A stretch of DNA of 64,000 bases from Nakaseomyces glabratus (lineage: Eukaryota; Ascomycota; Saccharomycetes; Saccharomycetales; Saccharomycetaceae). Below the pieces are notes generated by a model. It was not told the DNA's origin. It did not search any database and was given only the letters and a program-made list of their open reading frames with translations. Location of the stretch: NCBI RefSeq assembly GCF_010111755.1, contig NC_088959.1:1054001-1118000 (forward strand), in the 5' to 3' direction. Each line of letters opens with the position of its first letter. Positions within the stretch are counted from its first letter, which is position 1. Positions 19,227-28,843 of this stretch are shown one piece after another. The translations under genes and the position numbers were made by a program.

Positions 19227-21668
19227 ATGTCTTTCAAAAGTGACGACCCTATCGGCAGGTTGCTGCAGGAAGGCTCCCAGGAGAAGAAGAAGTCCATCCT
19301 CACCAGATCAGTAGAAGATACAGGCTTCGTGTCCCCCTTCAGAAGAGGCCTCACTTCTGCCTCTGCCGCTGCCTCTGTATCAGCTTCCGCTTCCGCTTCC
19401 AGACACAGAAGGTTCTCAAACGACTCCAGCGACTCGGACTCAGACTCCAGAGATGCTCACAATGCCGCCAGCGGTGGCAGGAGCGACTCCTCCCGCAGCG
19501 ACTCCTCCAGCGACTCAGACAACGAGCAGAAGATCGCTGTGAACCCCTTCACAAACAAGCCAGCCTACAACAAGAACGCAAAGCAGATGAAGTTCCCCAC
19601 CGTCAGCGCTACCTCTGCGCTCGCCAACCAGGACCCCAAGGAGCTCGGCTTCAAGACCCTCGACAAGTCCACCAAGCGCGCCAAGGACATAAAGTTCCCC
19701 GTCTACCTGACCGAGAACGAGTTCAGACAGCAGACCATCCTGAAGGAGCTGGAGCTCAAGGAGGGAAAGCTGCAGTACTTGAAGGACAGCCAGAAGATCA
19801 TAGACCTCACCATAAGACAGCCTGACTCCGACGAAGAACAGCAGGACGAGCAGGACGAACAGGACGACACAGAGGTCGAGGACAACGTCGATGCCGAAAA
19901 CCAGCAAGCCCACACTAAGGACAACGACACCATCACCGACAAGGAGGACATGGCCTCCCAGGACGCCCCAGAAAAGGAAATGTCCCCAAGAGAGGACTCC
20001 TTGCCTCACCCAGACGCCGCAGAAACAAAGATCATGCAACACAAGGACATCGACGCACCAAAATTGCAAGAGAGAAAGCCAACCCCAGATGTCGATGTCG
20101 CCGCCGAACAAGCGGAAGAAGTCGCTGAAACTGACGGCGACGTCGATGCAAAAGAAGTCGATGCGGAAGCCGGTGCGGAAGCCGATGCCGAAGCCAAGGC
20201 TGCTGACGCTGTTATGGACTCAGAAGCTGAACCAGAATCTCAGGAAAAAATGGCTCCATCAGTTAAGGACACCTCTTCTGCTCTTGCTAGCGAGGACTTG
20301 GAAAGTTACATGACTGTTGAAACCCCTCAACCATACGATAAGGTCCCAAGAATTCCTTACACTGAACAACCAGAATCCGGTAAAAAGTTCAGCTCTTTCT
20401 TCAAGAGAAATGACAATGCAGGCCACCCAGTTATCACTGACGTCCCTGTGATTCCAGATCAGAGCCAACTCGATTTCCCAATTGCTACTCCTGAAAACCC
20501 TGAATTGATCGCAAAGACCGAGGAATACGGTTATATGTCTAAGCCTATCTACGATAAGGTGGTCTATGATGAGACCAACCATAGACGTTGGTTAAAGGGT
20601 TTCAAGAAATCCGAAAAGGCCAAGTACGATGACAAGATGGAAGAGTACAACAATGAGTTGGAAGAACTTCAGAAGGAAATAGACATGATCAATGAGTCTA
20701 TGGAGAACCTAAAGAAGGAAACTGCTGACAAGATTGAAGTTAGTGAAAATAACTTGGTAAAGAAGATATTCGAGAGGAATACTTTGCACAATGAGCAGAA
20801 AAATAAAATCTTCAAAGAAACCGAGAACATCAAGAACCAGAAGATTCAACAAAAGAAAGAAATTCTTGACAAGCACGCTGTTGTTCAAGATGAGATCACT
20901 CAATTGAATGACAGAAAGAAGGAAGTCAGAGAAGAGTTTGACAAGTGGACTACAAACATGACTACCCTCGGCCAACAATTGGATGCCAAGATCATGAAGG
21001 TGACTCAAATAACCATGAAGCAAGATGAAACACAAAAGGAAATCGAAAAGCTAGAGACCCAAAAGAAAGAATACCAGGCTCAAATAGATGCAGCCAAGAA
21101 AGAACATGAAGAGGGCCAAAAGGTTGTGGAGAGTTATGAAAACAAGGAATACTTGCCAAAAATCCACACAATCGATAACCAAATTTCAGAATTGTTGAAT
21201 GAACTCGCAATTATCAAGCAAGAAAATGCCAATGAGCAAACAGAGTTAAGCAAGATAACTAAGGAGTTAGAAGAAGAGCGTCGCGCTCATGAAGAGAAAT
21301 TGAAACTAGAGGCAGAAGAGCGTGAACGCCAAGAGAAGAACTTGCTAGAAAAGCAAAGATTAGAATTGGAAGAAAAGGCCGAACAGCAAAAGAGAGAGCA
21401 TGAAGAACAAGTGCGTAAAATGAAAGAACAGTATGAAAATGAGTTGAACAATGTCAAGAAACAGAAAGAATCTTTGGAAACGGAAAAATTAGTGGAGGAA
21501 CACAACCGTAATGAGAATATCAAAAAGGAAGTTCTTGATAAGCAACGTAAACAAGCAGAGGCTCAACATGCTGCTCAAACTAAGTCTATTGCTACCAATG
21601 CAGCAAACGATATGCAAGATAACTCCTTGTATGAATTCAAGACAGAAGAAGAAATCATGTATGTTTAG
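19227..21668 (+). CDS. YGR130C: Eisosome-associated coiled-coil protein (YGR130C)
   Basis: 813 residues against 816 in S. cerevisiae. The N-terminus is Ser/Asp rich (about 40-105, SSDSDSDSR), followed by acidic low-complexity sequence (about 190-340), a conserved middle (KVPRIPYTEQPESGKKFSSFFKRND; RRWLKGFKKSEKAKYDDKMEEY) and a long coiled coil (about 470-790). The S. cerevisiae protein localises to eisosomes and is phosphorylated; its role is unknown. GC content is high in the first ~900 bp and falls after about 20200. Next to FHN1, another eisosome gene. Confidence 0.95.
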   Translation: MSFKSDDPIGRLLQEGSQEKKKSILTRSVEDTGFVSPFRRGLTSASAAASVSASASASRHRRFSNDSSDSDSDSRDAHNAASGGRSDSSRSDSSSDSDNEQKIAVNPFTNKPAYNKNAKQMKFPTVSATSALANQDPKELGFKTLDKSTKRAKDIKFPVYLTENEFRQQTILKELELKEGKLQYLKDSQKIIDLTIRQPDSDEEQQDEQDEQDDTEVEDNVDAENQQAHTKDNDTITDKEDMASQDAPEKEMSPREDSLPHPDAAETKIMQHKDIDAPKLQERKPTPDVDVAAEQAEEVAETDGDVDAKEVDAEAGAEADAEAKAADAVMDSEAEPESQEKMAPSVKDTSSALASEDLESYMTVETPQPYDKVPRIPYTEQPESGKKFSSFFKRNDNAGHPVITDVPVIPDQSQLDFPIATPENPELIAKTEEYGYMSKPIYDKVVYDETNHRRWLKGFKKSEKAKYDDKMEEYNNELEELQKEIDMINESMENLKKETADKIEVSENNLVKKIFERNTLHNEQKNKIFKETENIKNQKIQQKKEILDKHAVVQDEITQLNDRKKEVREEFDKWTTNMTTLGQQLDAKIMKVTQITMKQDETQKEIEKLETQKKEYQAQIDAAKKEHEEGQKVVESYENKEYLPKIHTIDNQISELLNELAIIKQENANEQTELSKITKELEEERRAHEEKLKLEAEERERQEKNLLEKQRLELEEKAEQQKREHEEQVRKMKEQYENELNNVKKQKESLETEKLVEEHNRNENIKKEVLDKQRKQAEAQHAAQTKSIATNAANDMQDNSLYEFKTEEEIMYV

Positions 21669-22626
21669 ACTCAGAATTCGATCAGTAGTCCAATTTTATT
21701 TCTTATATTCTATGCCATTATTTTATCCCTTTGACTTTTCCTTTTTTTTCAACTTTTTTGTTAACTAAATTTTAAATTACTATTTTGTGTTTTTCTACTA
21801 TCCACATCGCCAGTACTAGAACAAAATACTAGTGAGCTGGCCAACTCACTATTCTATATTTTTATTCTTATTATTTGTTTACCACAAATGGTTAATACTA
21901 AAGTAATTTATAATTAAATATGTAATCTAATATTTTAATCTCTTACTCAATTTATTCTACTCTCGATAACAAAACTTTTCACGGATGTTATGGCTATGGA
22001 GTAAGTGCGGAGGTAAGCAAGTTCACCATCAAAACATTAAAATTTAAGGGGAGTACTAAAATTAATTCAACAAAAAGATCAGTAATTAAAGATAGTAAAT
22101 ATGCGTAAGTTATGTAAAAAAATATCTATTTTTATGCTCGTTTAATTCTAGCGAATCTATTAATTATAAGGGAGCAAACCTGTATATTTTACTTGAAGTT
22201 GTCTTTTGGGAAGATTACAGCAAAACTAGTGGAAAGATGAATGTACTCCTTAGGTATAAATTTACCTCAGGATAATAATTTCGATGTACTAGGGATACCA
22301 TAATACCACATAAGGGGTATGGTGAGATAATGATCATTCATTATTGTATGTAGTAGCAAAGAATAATCAATATAAATGTCTAAGAAACCATTAATCGAAG
22401 TCTCCAATTTTAGCTTGCTGTTAAGATATACTGGTAACTGAAAGCAAAATATTGTGGCTCTTATTTCTGGAATCAGAATCTGCTGTGCCCAGTCCACAAT
22501 ATCACACGTAATATTGGATAAATGTAGCATTCTGTTTCCTCATTCAATTCAAATTTACTAAATAGTATTGCTCTTTCACTGAGAAATTCCGGATTATATT
22601 TCTCATTTAATAGTACAGGCATGGCT
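21669..22626. other. Long convergent gap between YGR130C and SYF2
   Basis: 958 bp where both neighbours end. AT-rich. Holds one ATG-started 87-codon frame on the minus strand (listed separately). No tRNA or clear snoRNA seen. Confidence 0.6.
22267..22530 (-). CDS. Possible small hypothetical protein (87 residues)
   Basis: Starts with ATG, is hydrophobic and contains Trp and several Ile/Leu stretches (ITCDIVDWAQQILIPEIRAT). I do not recognise it. It sits alone in an unusually long convergent gap. It may be a chance frame or a decayed gene; only conservation in relatives would decide. Confidence 0.15.
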   Translation of the reverse strand: MLHLSNITCDIVDWAQQILIPEIRATIFCFQLPVYLNSKLKLETSINGFLDIYIDYSLLLHTIMNDHYLTIPLMWYYGIPSTSKLLS

Positions 22627-23232
22627 TTATTTTTCAGCTTCATGGTCATCATCTAATGATTTATTAAATTGCAAATTTTTAGCGTTGATGGAACCAGATA
22701 AGCTGGTGTGTTCTTTATCATTGGCAATTTTCCTATTCGAATCATACCTTTGTTTTGCTGTTTCTTTCAGGTTTTGGGACAGTCGTTGAACTAGTTCCTT
22801 GTTATCCTTGATATTTACTTTCCCACTGTCCTTGTTAATTCGAAACTGTGTTTCCTTTGCTTTCATCTTGAACTCAGGTCTTGGTAAATTTTGCAATTCT
22901 TTGTCATAAGTGTTCTTTGCCAAATGTTGCAATCGCATTCCACTCTTCGATTCAAGTTTGCTTTTCTTCTTCCTCTGTTGCCTCTTCTCCCAGTCAATGA
23001 AGTCCTGGACTGTATACTGGAATAAATTCGTGCGCATATCACTTTGCTCATCAGAGGATCGCTTCTCGTCGCTGTCATCTTCATCATCATGCATGCTATA
23101 TACTCTCGGTTTTAGGCCTTTCTCTTTCTCTTCCGCTTCTTGCTTTAATAGATTCCTATTGCGTATTTTGATGTCTTGTACAGATTTCTTCAGGAGTTTT
23201 AACTTCTCGTTATAGTCCTCCAAGTTCATCAT
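22627..23232 (-). CDS. SYF2: Pre-mRNA splicing factor of the NineTeen complex
   Basis: 201 residues (YGR129W 215). The family core is visible: FQYTVQDFIDWEKRQQRKKK, AKNTYDKELQNL and a C-terminal NKDSGKVNIKDNKELVQRLSQNLKETAKQRYDSNR. Syf2 belongs to the Prp19-associated (NTC) complex and is found in activated spliceosomes with Isy1 and Clf1. Two ATGs are adjacent (MMNLED); the first is used here. Divergent from UTP8. Confidence 0.96.
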   Translation of the reverse strand: MMNLEDYNEKLKLLKKSVQDIKIRNRNLLKQEAEEKEKGLKPRVYSMHDDEDDSDEKRSSDEQSDMRTNLFQYTVQDFIDWEKRQQRKKKSKLESKSGMRLQHLAKNTYDKELQNLPRPEFKMKAKETQFRINKDSGKVNIKDNKELVQRLSQNLKETAKQRYDSNRKIANDKEHTSLSGSINAKNLQFNKSLDDDHEAEK

Positions 23233-23887
23233 ATATATCTCTCCATGTAAAATATAGTAAGTTTTTGCCTATGCTTTTTAGATTATTCTATCTTTTAAGG
23301 AAAATGGTAATCGCAGATAAGCCAAATACCCTTCTCACTAACCGTTAACCTCTCCTGTTTCACTAGCTATTGACTTTTCAAACGAGTAAACTATCATCCA
23401 ACAATCGCAAAACCGGCTACTCTCCAGTCGCCTTCACACATCAAACCTACTTTTACTCCAGATTCTCGACTTTGATGCAAGCATTGATGATGTTCACTTA
23501 GTTTCGCATTAAATCACCGACTTCGAGAATGTAAACTGTCCGACCAAATGTCGTACTACGAACTGCATTTTGGAAAATTTTTTTGAAATTTCAGTTTTTC
23601 CATTCAAAGTTTCAGTTTTTCCAGCTTTTCGTCAGTTGAAATTTTTTTTTGCGATGAGCTATAGCTCATCTCACATACTAACTTGGAGGAATAGTTATCT
23701 GTTCTTGTTTTTGGTTGAAGGTTTTCAGCTATTGTATTCTTTCCTGTATTGTTTTCCCAGTTGTTTTTGCACATTGTTTATGTTACTTAGTGCTATATTG
23801 TCTTTACGCATATATCCAAAGCACTAATTATCTCTAACTTATCCCTCCAATCGCTTGCCCACTGGTAAAATAGCAGTTACCGATCGA
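23233..23887. other. Divergent SYF2/UTP8 promoter region
   Basis: 655 bp. Contains RRPE-like A/T tracts and a palindromic double PAC element, listed separately, which fit UTP8 as a ribosome-biogenesis gene. No gene present. Confidence 0.75.
23574..23670. promoter_or_regulatory. RRPE and palindromic PAC elements before UTP8
   Basis: RRPE-like AAAATTTTTTT at 23574-23584 and GAAATTTTTTTTT ending at 23650 are followed by PAC GCGATGAG (23651-23658). PAC overlaps a perfect palindrome GATGAGCTATAGCTCATC (23653-23670), giving two back-to-back PAC cores. PAC binds Dot6/Tod6 and RRPE binds Stb3 in S. cerevisiae ribosome-biogenesis promoters. They lie 220-315 bp before the UTP8 ATG. Confidence 0.8.
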
Positions 23888-25924
23888 ATGCCTTCACTCT
23901 CCCAGCCTTTCAGATTGGCGGTTTTGCCAAAGATTGCCTCGTTGCATAACTTCTCACAGAAGAAAACGTACATTAAAGTTGCGGACTCGTTCACACCGGA
24001 CTCGAACAGCGTGCTATTGGGTATATCCGGGTCATCCATCTCGAAATACGTGATCACACCAACCCCAAGATTGATATTCAATGTCCCGATCCCATCCACT
24101 CACTTGGTATCTGCTTGCAATATGGGTACTTACTCTGAGACTTCTACAGTCTCTTCTGACCCTCAGGCTACTGCAGACGAGACCACCGATACTGCGCCCA
24201 CCTCCACTAACACTGTTGAAGAGACCAAGCATTACGAAATATGGTGCTATGCGCTATCGGCAAATAATAAGACACATACTTTAAACTGTCTAATCCGTGA
24301 AGTAGACAATAACAACACATCCATCACAGAAAATAACCCACAGTTCAACGCCAAATTCAAGGAGCAGATCATCAACATAGAAGTTGATACTAAGCATAAA
24401 GTCATCGTAATCCTGTTTGAAACTGGTTTGGTCCAGTTCTATGATTTACAGTTAAAATTGCTAAACTCAATAAATACTCCATACAGGGATATCAAAATTG
24501 TGAAGACTTTTGAAGAAAACGGTTTAGAGTACATGCTATTAATTTCCGATCTGAAGGACCAAAAGGTAGCTTTACAACTATACGAAGTCTCCACGGAGGA
24601 AAAGAAAGTTAAGGAACTCACATCTTCCATTATAGAAAACTTCAACCTGCAAGACTCTTTATTATGCTACCAATTTGGTCGAATCTACAGACTCTTCAAA
24701 GACGAAATAGAAGTATATTCCATTCCATCTTTGCAACTAAATTCCAAGGTCAAAATTCCATTTCTTTCTGAAATAGAGGATAAAAACTGTTTGATATCTT
24801 TGAAACCTATTGCAACTAACAGAGTGCTATTGACAGTTAAGAATAAGATATACCTGTTGGATCTCCTGCACAAGTCAATATTATCAGAGAGAGAAGTTAG
24901 CCATATGAAAACATTCCAGATCTTAAAGACTGCTATGAATAGGGATGGATCGGAGAGTAAACTAACGCTTGCTCTTGGAATTTCCACTAAAAATGGTCAA
25001 AACCCTACATCCGCATTGGAAATCATTAACATTGATGTTGGCTCTAACAGCTTGAAAGACTCTCTAGGTAAAAGTTTTCTGAGAAGAAATAACCAAATTC
25101 AAGGTCAATTAAAGAACTTATTCCCAGAACCAAAGTATGAGCTACCAAGTATCAATTTCCCTGAAATACTGGGTAAATTAAAAAATGCTAATTCAGCAGA
25201 AAAGTTTGATGAAACATTTTTCAACCTTTTGAATATAAAAGAAGAGATGTTCACCGAGAATAGTAGATTCTTAAACGATCAAAGATTTTTGGCTTCTGTC
25301 CTTGACCTCATATTCACAAAGATAGATTATAATAAAAGTTGTCCAAGATCATTAATGTTCCTTCTCACTCATCCTTTGTTCCCGAAAGAAAAGGCTATTG
25401 GTCTATTAACTAAAGTGAAATCCAACTCCAGACTATTCAAACAAGCTATTGTTACCTGTCCGAATTTACCACTACAAGAACTACTCCAAGAGCTTTTTAC
25501 AATTAAAAATTCTGAGTTAGTAGTCGATATATCTATGAGGATATTACAAGATTACACCAAAGATGCCATAAAAGAGGAAATAAAAAAGCTAGATCAGGTT
25601 TCTGTTGAGAACTTCATGAATTTCATTATCAAAATGAACAACCGTGAAGCTGCAGTAAGCGATTTTACGATGTTTACACCTCAAATATTTAAGCTACTCT
25701 CATTAATCCTGGATTCTATTGGTCTTTTCGGACTAGAGGAAAGCATCTTGATTCAACTGTCAAGTATTATCGAAAAAGAAGTTAAGATTGCTGAAAGAAA
25801 TGTTGAACTGTGGAATATAATGGACGCTAAGATGCTAAGTGTAAAGAAGAGCAGCTCAACTGCGGCATCCAAACTTGCTGAAAATTCCCAAACTCCATAT
25901 ATAGTCGAATACATAGATATATAG
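23888..25924 (+). CDS. UTP8: Small-subunit processome t-UTP component
   Basis: 678 residues from ATG 23888, where MPSLSQPFRLAVLPKIASL matches the Utp8 N-terminus; the frame is open a little further upstream but without ATG. ISGSSISKYVITPTPRLIF is a recognisable family segment. The rest is a beta-propeller-like first half and helical second half without catalytic motif. Utp8 (YGR128C, 713 residues) belongs to the t-UTP/UtpA complex needed for rDNA transcription and early 18S processing, and has been linked to tRNA export. Essential in S. cerevisiae. Confidence 0.97.
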   Translation: MPSLSQPFRLAVLPKIASLHNFSQKKTYIKVADSFTPDSNSVLLGISGSSISKYVITPTPRLIFNVPIPSTHLVSACNMGTYSETSTVSSDPQATADETTDTAPTSTNTVEETKHYEIWCYALSANNKTHTLNCLIREVDNNNTSITENNPQFNAKFKEQIINIEVDTKHKVIVILFETGLVQFYDLQLKLLNSINTPYRDIKIVKTFEENGLEYMLLISDLKDQKVALQLYEVSTEEKKVKELTSSIIENFNLQDSLLCYQFGRIYRLFKDEIEVYSIPSLQLNSKVKIPFLSEIEDKNCLISLKPIATNRVLLTVKNKIYLLDLLHKSILSEREVSHMKTFQILKTAMNRDGSESKLTLALGISTKNGQNPTSALEIINIDVGSNSLKDSLGKSFLRRNNQIQGQLKNLFPEPKYELPSINFPEILGKLKNANSAEKFDETFFNLLNIKEEMFTENSRFLNDQRFLASVLDLIFTKIDYNKSCPRSLMFLLTHPLFPKEKAIGLLTKVKSNSRLFKQAIVTCPNLPLQELLQELFTIKNSELVVDISMRILQDYTKDAIKEEIKKLDQVSVENFMNFIIKMNNREAAVSDFTMFTPQIFKLLSLILDSIGLFGLEESILIQLSSIIEKEVKIAERNVELWNIMDAKMLSVKKSSSTAASKLAENSQTPYIVEYIDI

Positions 25925-26053
25925 GTGGTAAATATTAATAGAATGTCTGCATTAAAGAAACTTTCTGTCTTATAGTATTAAAAAATGTAATTTAACCGAT
26001 TGAATCATACTCTAGATGCATGATTTCGAACTCCTTTACTAATTTAGGTTACC

Positions 26054-27013
26054 TTATTCAATATCATATTCGTAACGCAGTTCTTCTTTTGGATTACTAG
26101 TTGAATATAATGAGATGTCCTGATCTGAGGAATAAATTATTCTTTCAATAAATGTAGCTTTCGTTTTGCTCTTATCTACAAGCAACACAATCTGTGACCG
26201 TGTTCCATAATACTGACCAGCAGTTAAAGGAGACCCGATTTCCTCATGTGGCGGTGTTAATAAAGGTTGAACATAAATAGTTTCTTTCGTTACCCCTAGA
26301 CTTTTAACTAAGTCAAATTCTTCAGTTATCTTATCGAGAATGAGATTTGTAGATGCCAATTTGAAACAATTCTCAATAACATCTTCCTTCCCAAGATTTG
26401 TATTTGTCTTCACGAATTCTTCCATGATCTGCTTACCTTTTTTTATTTTCCCCCATTCTTCAGGGCCTGAATTGATGTCTTGAGACTGCAAATGAAGTTT
26501 ATCGTGAATATTATTAGATATTACCAAGTAACCTTTTCCAGGTTTGCTGAATAAAGGGTGTGTATTTCCTAATGAGTCAATTAAGGCGTAACGACCTTCT
26601 TTAAAGTCGCCGTAAAATAAGTTGAAATCCCCTGTTCTCTTGATATCTGGGTAACACTTACAAAACTTTGCGTATGTATCCCAGTCTTCAAAATTGCCCT
26701 GCCTATCATTTAAAAAGACAAAAGGTAAAGCACCACGAGACCTCTCTCCAATCATGCGCTTCATATCAAGTTCATCACATATTCTCAAGTTTAATACAGT
26801 CGCAACTCTTCCCTTTCTATTAACACCGGTCCACGTCCCAAAAGTATCATTGGATTGTCCAGCACCAATACGTGCTAGATCATATGGTGAGAGAATAAAA
26901 TCATCATTATGCCAACAAGTTGAGTGCGTCTTTCTCTCTAAAAATTCATCTCTATTAGAGATCATTATAAGTTCATAGTCAGGATGCTCTCTAGTAGCAA
27001 AGAGTATACACAT
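26054..27013 (-). CDS. YGR127W: TANGO2/NRDE-family protein (YGR127W)
   Basis: 319 residues (S. cerevisiae 312). The N-terminus MCILFATREHPDYELIMISNRDEFLERKT carries the NRDE signature (N-R-D-E) and an N-terminal Cys2, like an Ntn-type hydrolase. TWTGVNRKGRVATVLNLR is a second family block. TANGO2 proteins have been implicated in heme or lipid handling and Golgi/mitochondrial organisation, but the yeast protein has no settled role. Convergent with UTP8 (129 bp apart). Confidence 0.93.
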   Translation of the reverse strand: MCILFATREHPDYELIMISNRDEFLERKTHSTCWHNDDFILSPYDLARIGAGQSNDTFGTWTGVNRKGRVATVLNLRICDELDMKRMIGERSRGALPFVFLNDRQGNFEDWDTYAKFCKCYPDIKRTGDFNLFYGDFKEGRYALIDSLGNTHPLFSKPGKGYLVISNNIHDKLHLQSQDINSGPEEWGKIKKGKQIMEEFVKTNTNLGKEDVIENCFKLASTNLILDKITEEFDLVKSLGVTKETIYVQPLLTPPHEEIGSPLTAGQYYGTRSQIVLLVDKSKTKATFIERIIYSSDQDISLYSTSNPKEELRYEYDIE

Positions 27014-27541
27014 ACTTCCTCTGAAACCAAAAATGCCAAAATTATAACTACCAAATTTAAATCTAGATTGCCTTAATCAGATGAAAATGAAATGAGCAAT
27101 ACTACCGTACACGCGGAAATAATGCAAGTCCGAAACCACTTCCTGTATAGCCTCTTTTTCTTCTCAGTGACAGTATACCAGAACTCGAACCTTTGAATTA
27201 TGACGATTAAATAGCTCTATCGAATCTAATCCTCCTCAAACTACTGCATTAACTATCCCCTCCATCACCAAATTATTATGCTCATCGCTTTCATTTCATT
27301 TTTCTTAGTTTGAAAATTAAGGCATCCCTTTGTCGGCTTTTATTTTCAAAAACTCCCCGTGAAATAATATAGCTGCACCGAAATATTCTAGTAGACCTCA
27401 TTTGATCAGGTTGACAATTGGGGCATCTCATCGTACTGGAATAATATATGGTATTCCGGTGAAATTCTATTAAAAATATTTACATGATTATTCTGACCAT
27501 TTACTTGCCAAGAGTCCTGTCTGCAGATACAATTACACGCC
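27014..27541. other. Spacer between YGR127W and YGR126W
   Basis: 528 bp with the YGR127W promoter and YGR126W 3' end. Nothing else recognised. Confidence 0.65.
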
Positions 27542-28177
27542 CTAATCAAACATTCTATGAAAAAAACCCTTGATGCCTTTTTCAGATTTGTGTTTTTGGT
27601 ACTTAGCAATTTCTTTCTTGTTTCTTTCAACTGCCATGTTGATCTTCTGTGCGATATCACTAACTTCTGATTTGTTACTTTGTGATTTCGATATACTCTT
27701 GTCCTTTGAGCTTAAATCGCTATTTCTAGATACTTGTGTACTTTTCCGCTTTAACGTCTCTAATGTTTTCATTTTAACTAGACCTGTATCTGTCTCTAGT
27801 CTGTACTCTTCCGGAAACTGATTAGTTCCCGTAGTGGTCAATGGGGCATTATAATCCGGAATAGCCTTACGTTGCATATCCAGCCCTTTCGCTTTAAGAG
27901 ATTCAATTGTTTCTGAGTTACCGGCAACAGCGTTTTGTGTAACAACTTTCTCGATAGCCAAAGAGTCCAATTTCTTCAATGTTGCACCACTATGCTTCGA
28001 AGTTGCATCGTCCATATATGTGCCTTGCGATGCATTTGTAGCTTTTCTACTGAGATTCTCATTCTTGGTATGCTCTAGTCCAGTAAATGGCTCTGGTTTA
28101 TATGAATCTACTGATGAGAAAGAGGAGATGTCCTCCACTTCATAATCTGTATCACTAGTGGTGCCGTTATAGGACAT
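27542..28177 (-). CDS. YGR126W: Uncharacterised soluble protein (YGR126W) with a TPO-tail-like module
   Basis: 211 residues (S. cerevisiae 231), no membrane segment or signal peptide. Ser/Asp-rich N-terminus (DYEVEDISSFSSVDSY); residues 88-151 (IPDYNAPLTTT, FPEEYRLETDTGLV, TLETLKRKSTQVS) closely resemble residues 52-113 of the TPO transporter at 7909-9801. The C-terminus is basic and ends in KGIKGFFHRMFD, which could form an amphipathic helix and associate with membrane (inference). Function unknown in yeast. A TPO-tail mimic, competitor or shared partner-binding protein is possible but speculative. Confidence 0.88.
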   Translation of the reverse strand: MSYNGTTSDTDYEVEDISSFSSVDSYKPEPFTGLEHTKNENLSRKATNASQGTYMDDATSKHSGATLKKLDSLAIEKVVTQNAVAGNSETIESLKAKGLDMQRKAIPDYNAPLTTTGTNQFPEEYRLETDTGLVKMKTLETLKRKSTQVSRNSDLSSKDKSISKSQSNKSEVSDIAQKINMAVERNKKEIAKYQKHKSEKGIKGFFHRMFD

Positions 28178-28843
28178 TCGTATGTTTTTCAGTTAGTGCT
28201 GGACTTACAATGAAAAGTATAGTTCAGTAATAGAAATTTGTGAATGAAAAAACTAATACTCAAAACTTGCTAGATGTAGTATTTAAAGGAAAGATATTTA
28301 GTGGCCCATTGAATTAACTTTCAACCAGTCCTCAAGGAAGAAAGAAACCATCACTATAACAATGAAATTGAACCTAACAATGCAGGATATATAATCATTT
28401 GACATTCAAACAATGGCAGAATTCACAAAAATATTCTTCTGGCCAGTGAAATCAGGAAGACTTAACCGTTTGACGTATTTTTCCCAAATTCAGTTGTTGT
28501 CGGACCTTTTCTGAGTCTTTCATTATTTGTTCTGACACTCACCGATCAAAAGTGACTGCTAAGAAAAAGAAAACACCACTAAAATAAGATAAGGAGCATC
28601 CACAATTTGAAATGGGACTTTGAAAAATAATATTATGTCATACTACTAGGTAATAGCCGTTGATTGGAAGTACTGTACATCTTACATTTGACATAATTGA
28701 CATAATTAACATAATATCATACTGGTAAGTTAAAAACGTTTCAGTACTATAGATAAGTAAGGTAAATGCAGTAAGTATATAAACATGCCTTTATAATTTT
28801 CATACTTCCAAACAAGAAGTAATGAAATGCCTTTTTTTTGCTA
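28178..28843. other. Spacer between YGR126W and VSB1
   Basis: 666 bp, AT-rich. Holds the YGR126W promoter and VSB1 3' region. Short repeats (acataattgacataatta near 28690) but no gene. Confidence 0.65.

Noticed and set aside
19515..20111. 198-codon minus-strand frame inside YGR130C
   Set aside because: Antisense shadow in a GC-rich coding stretch; composition is Leu/Val runs only and the sense gene is clear.
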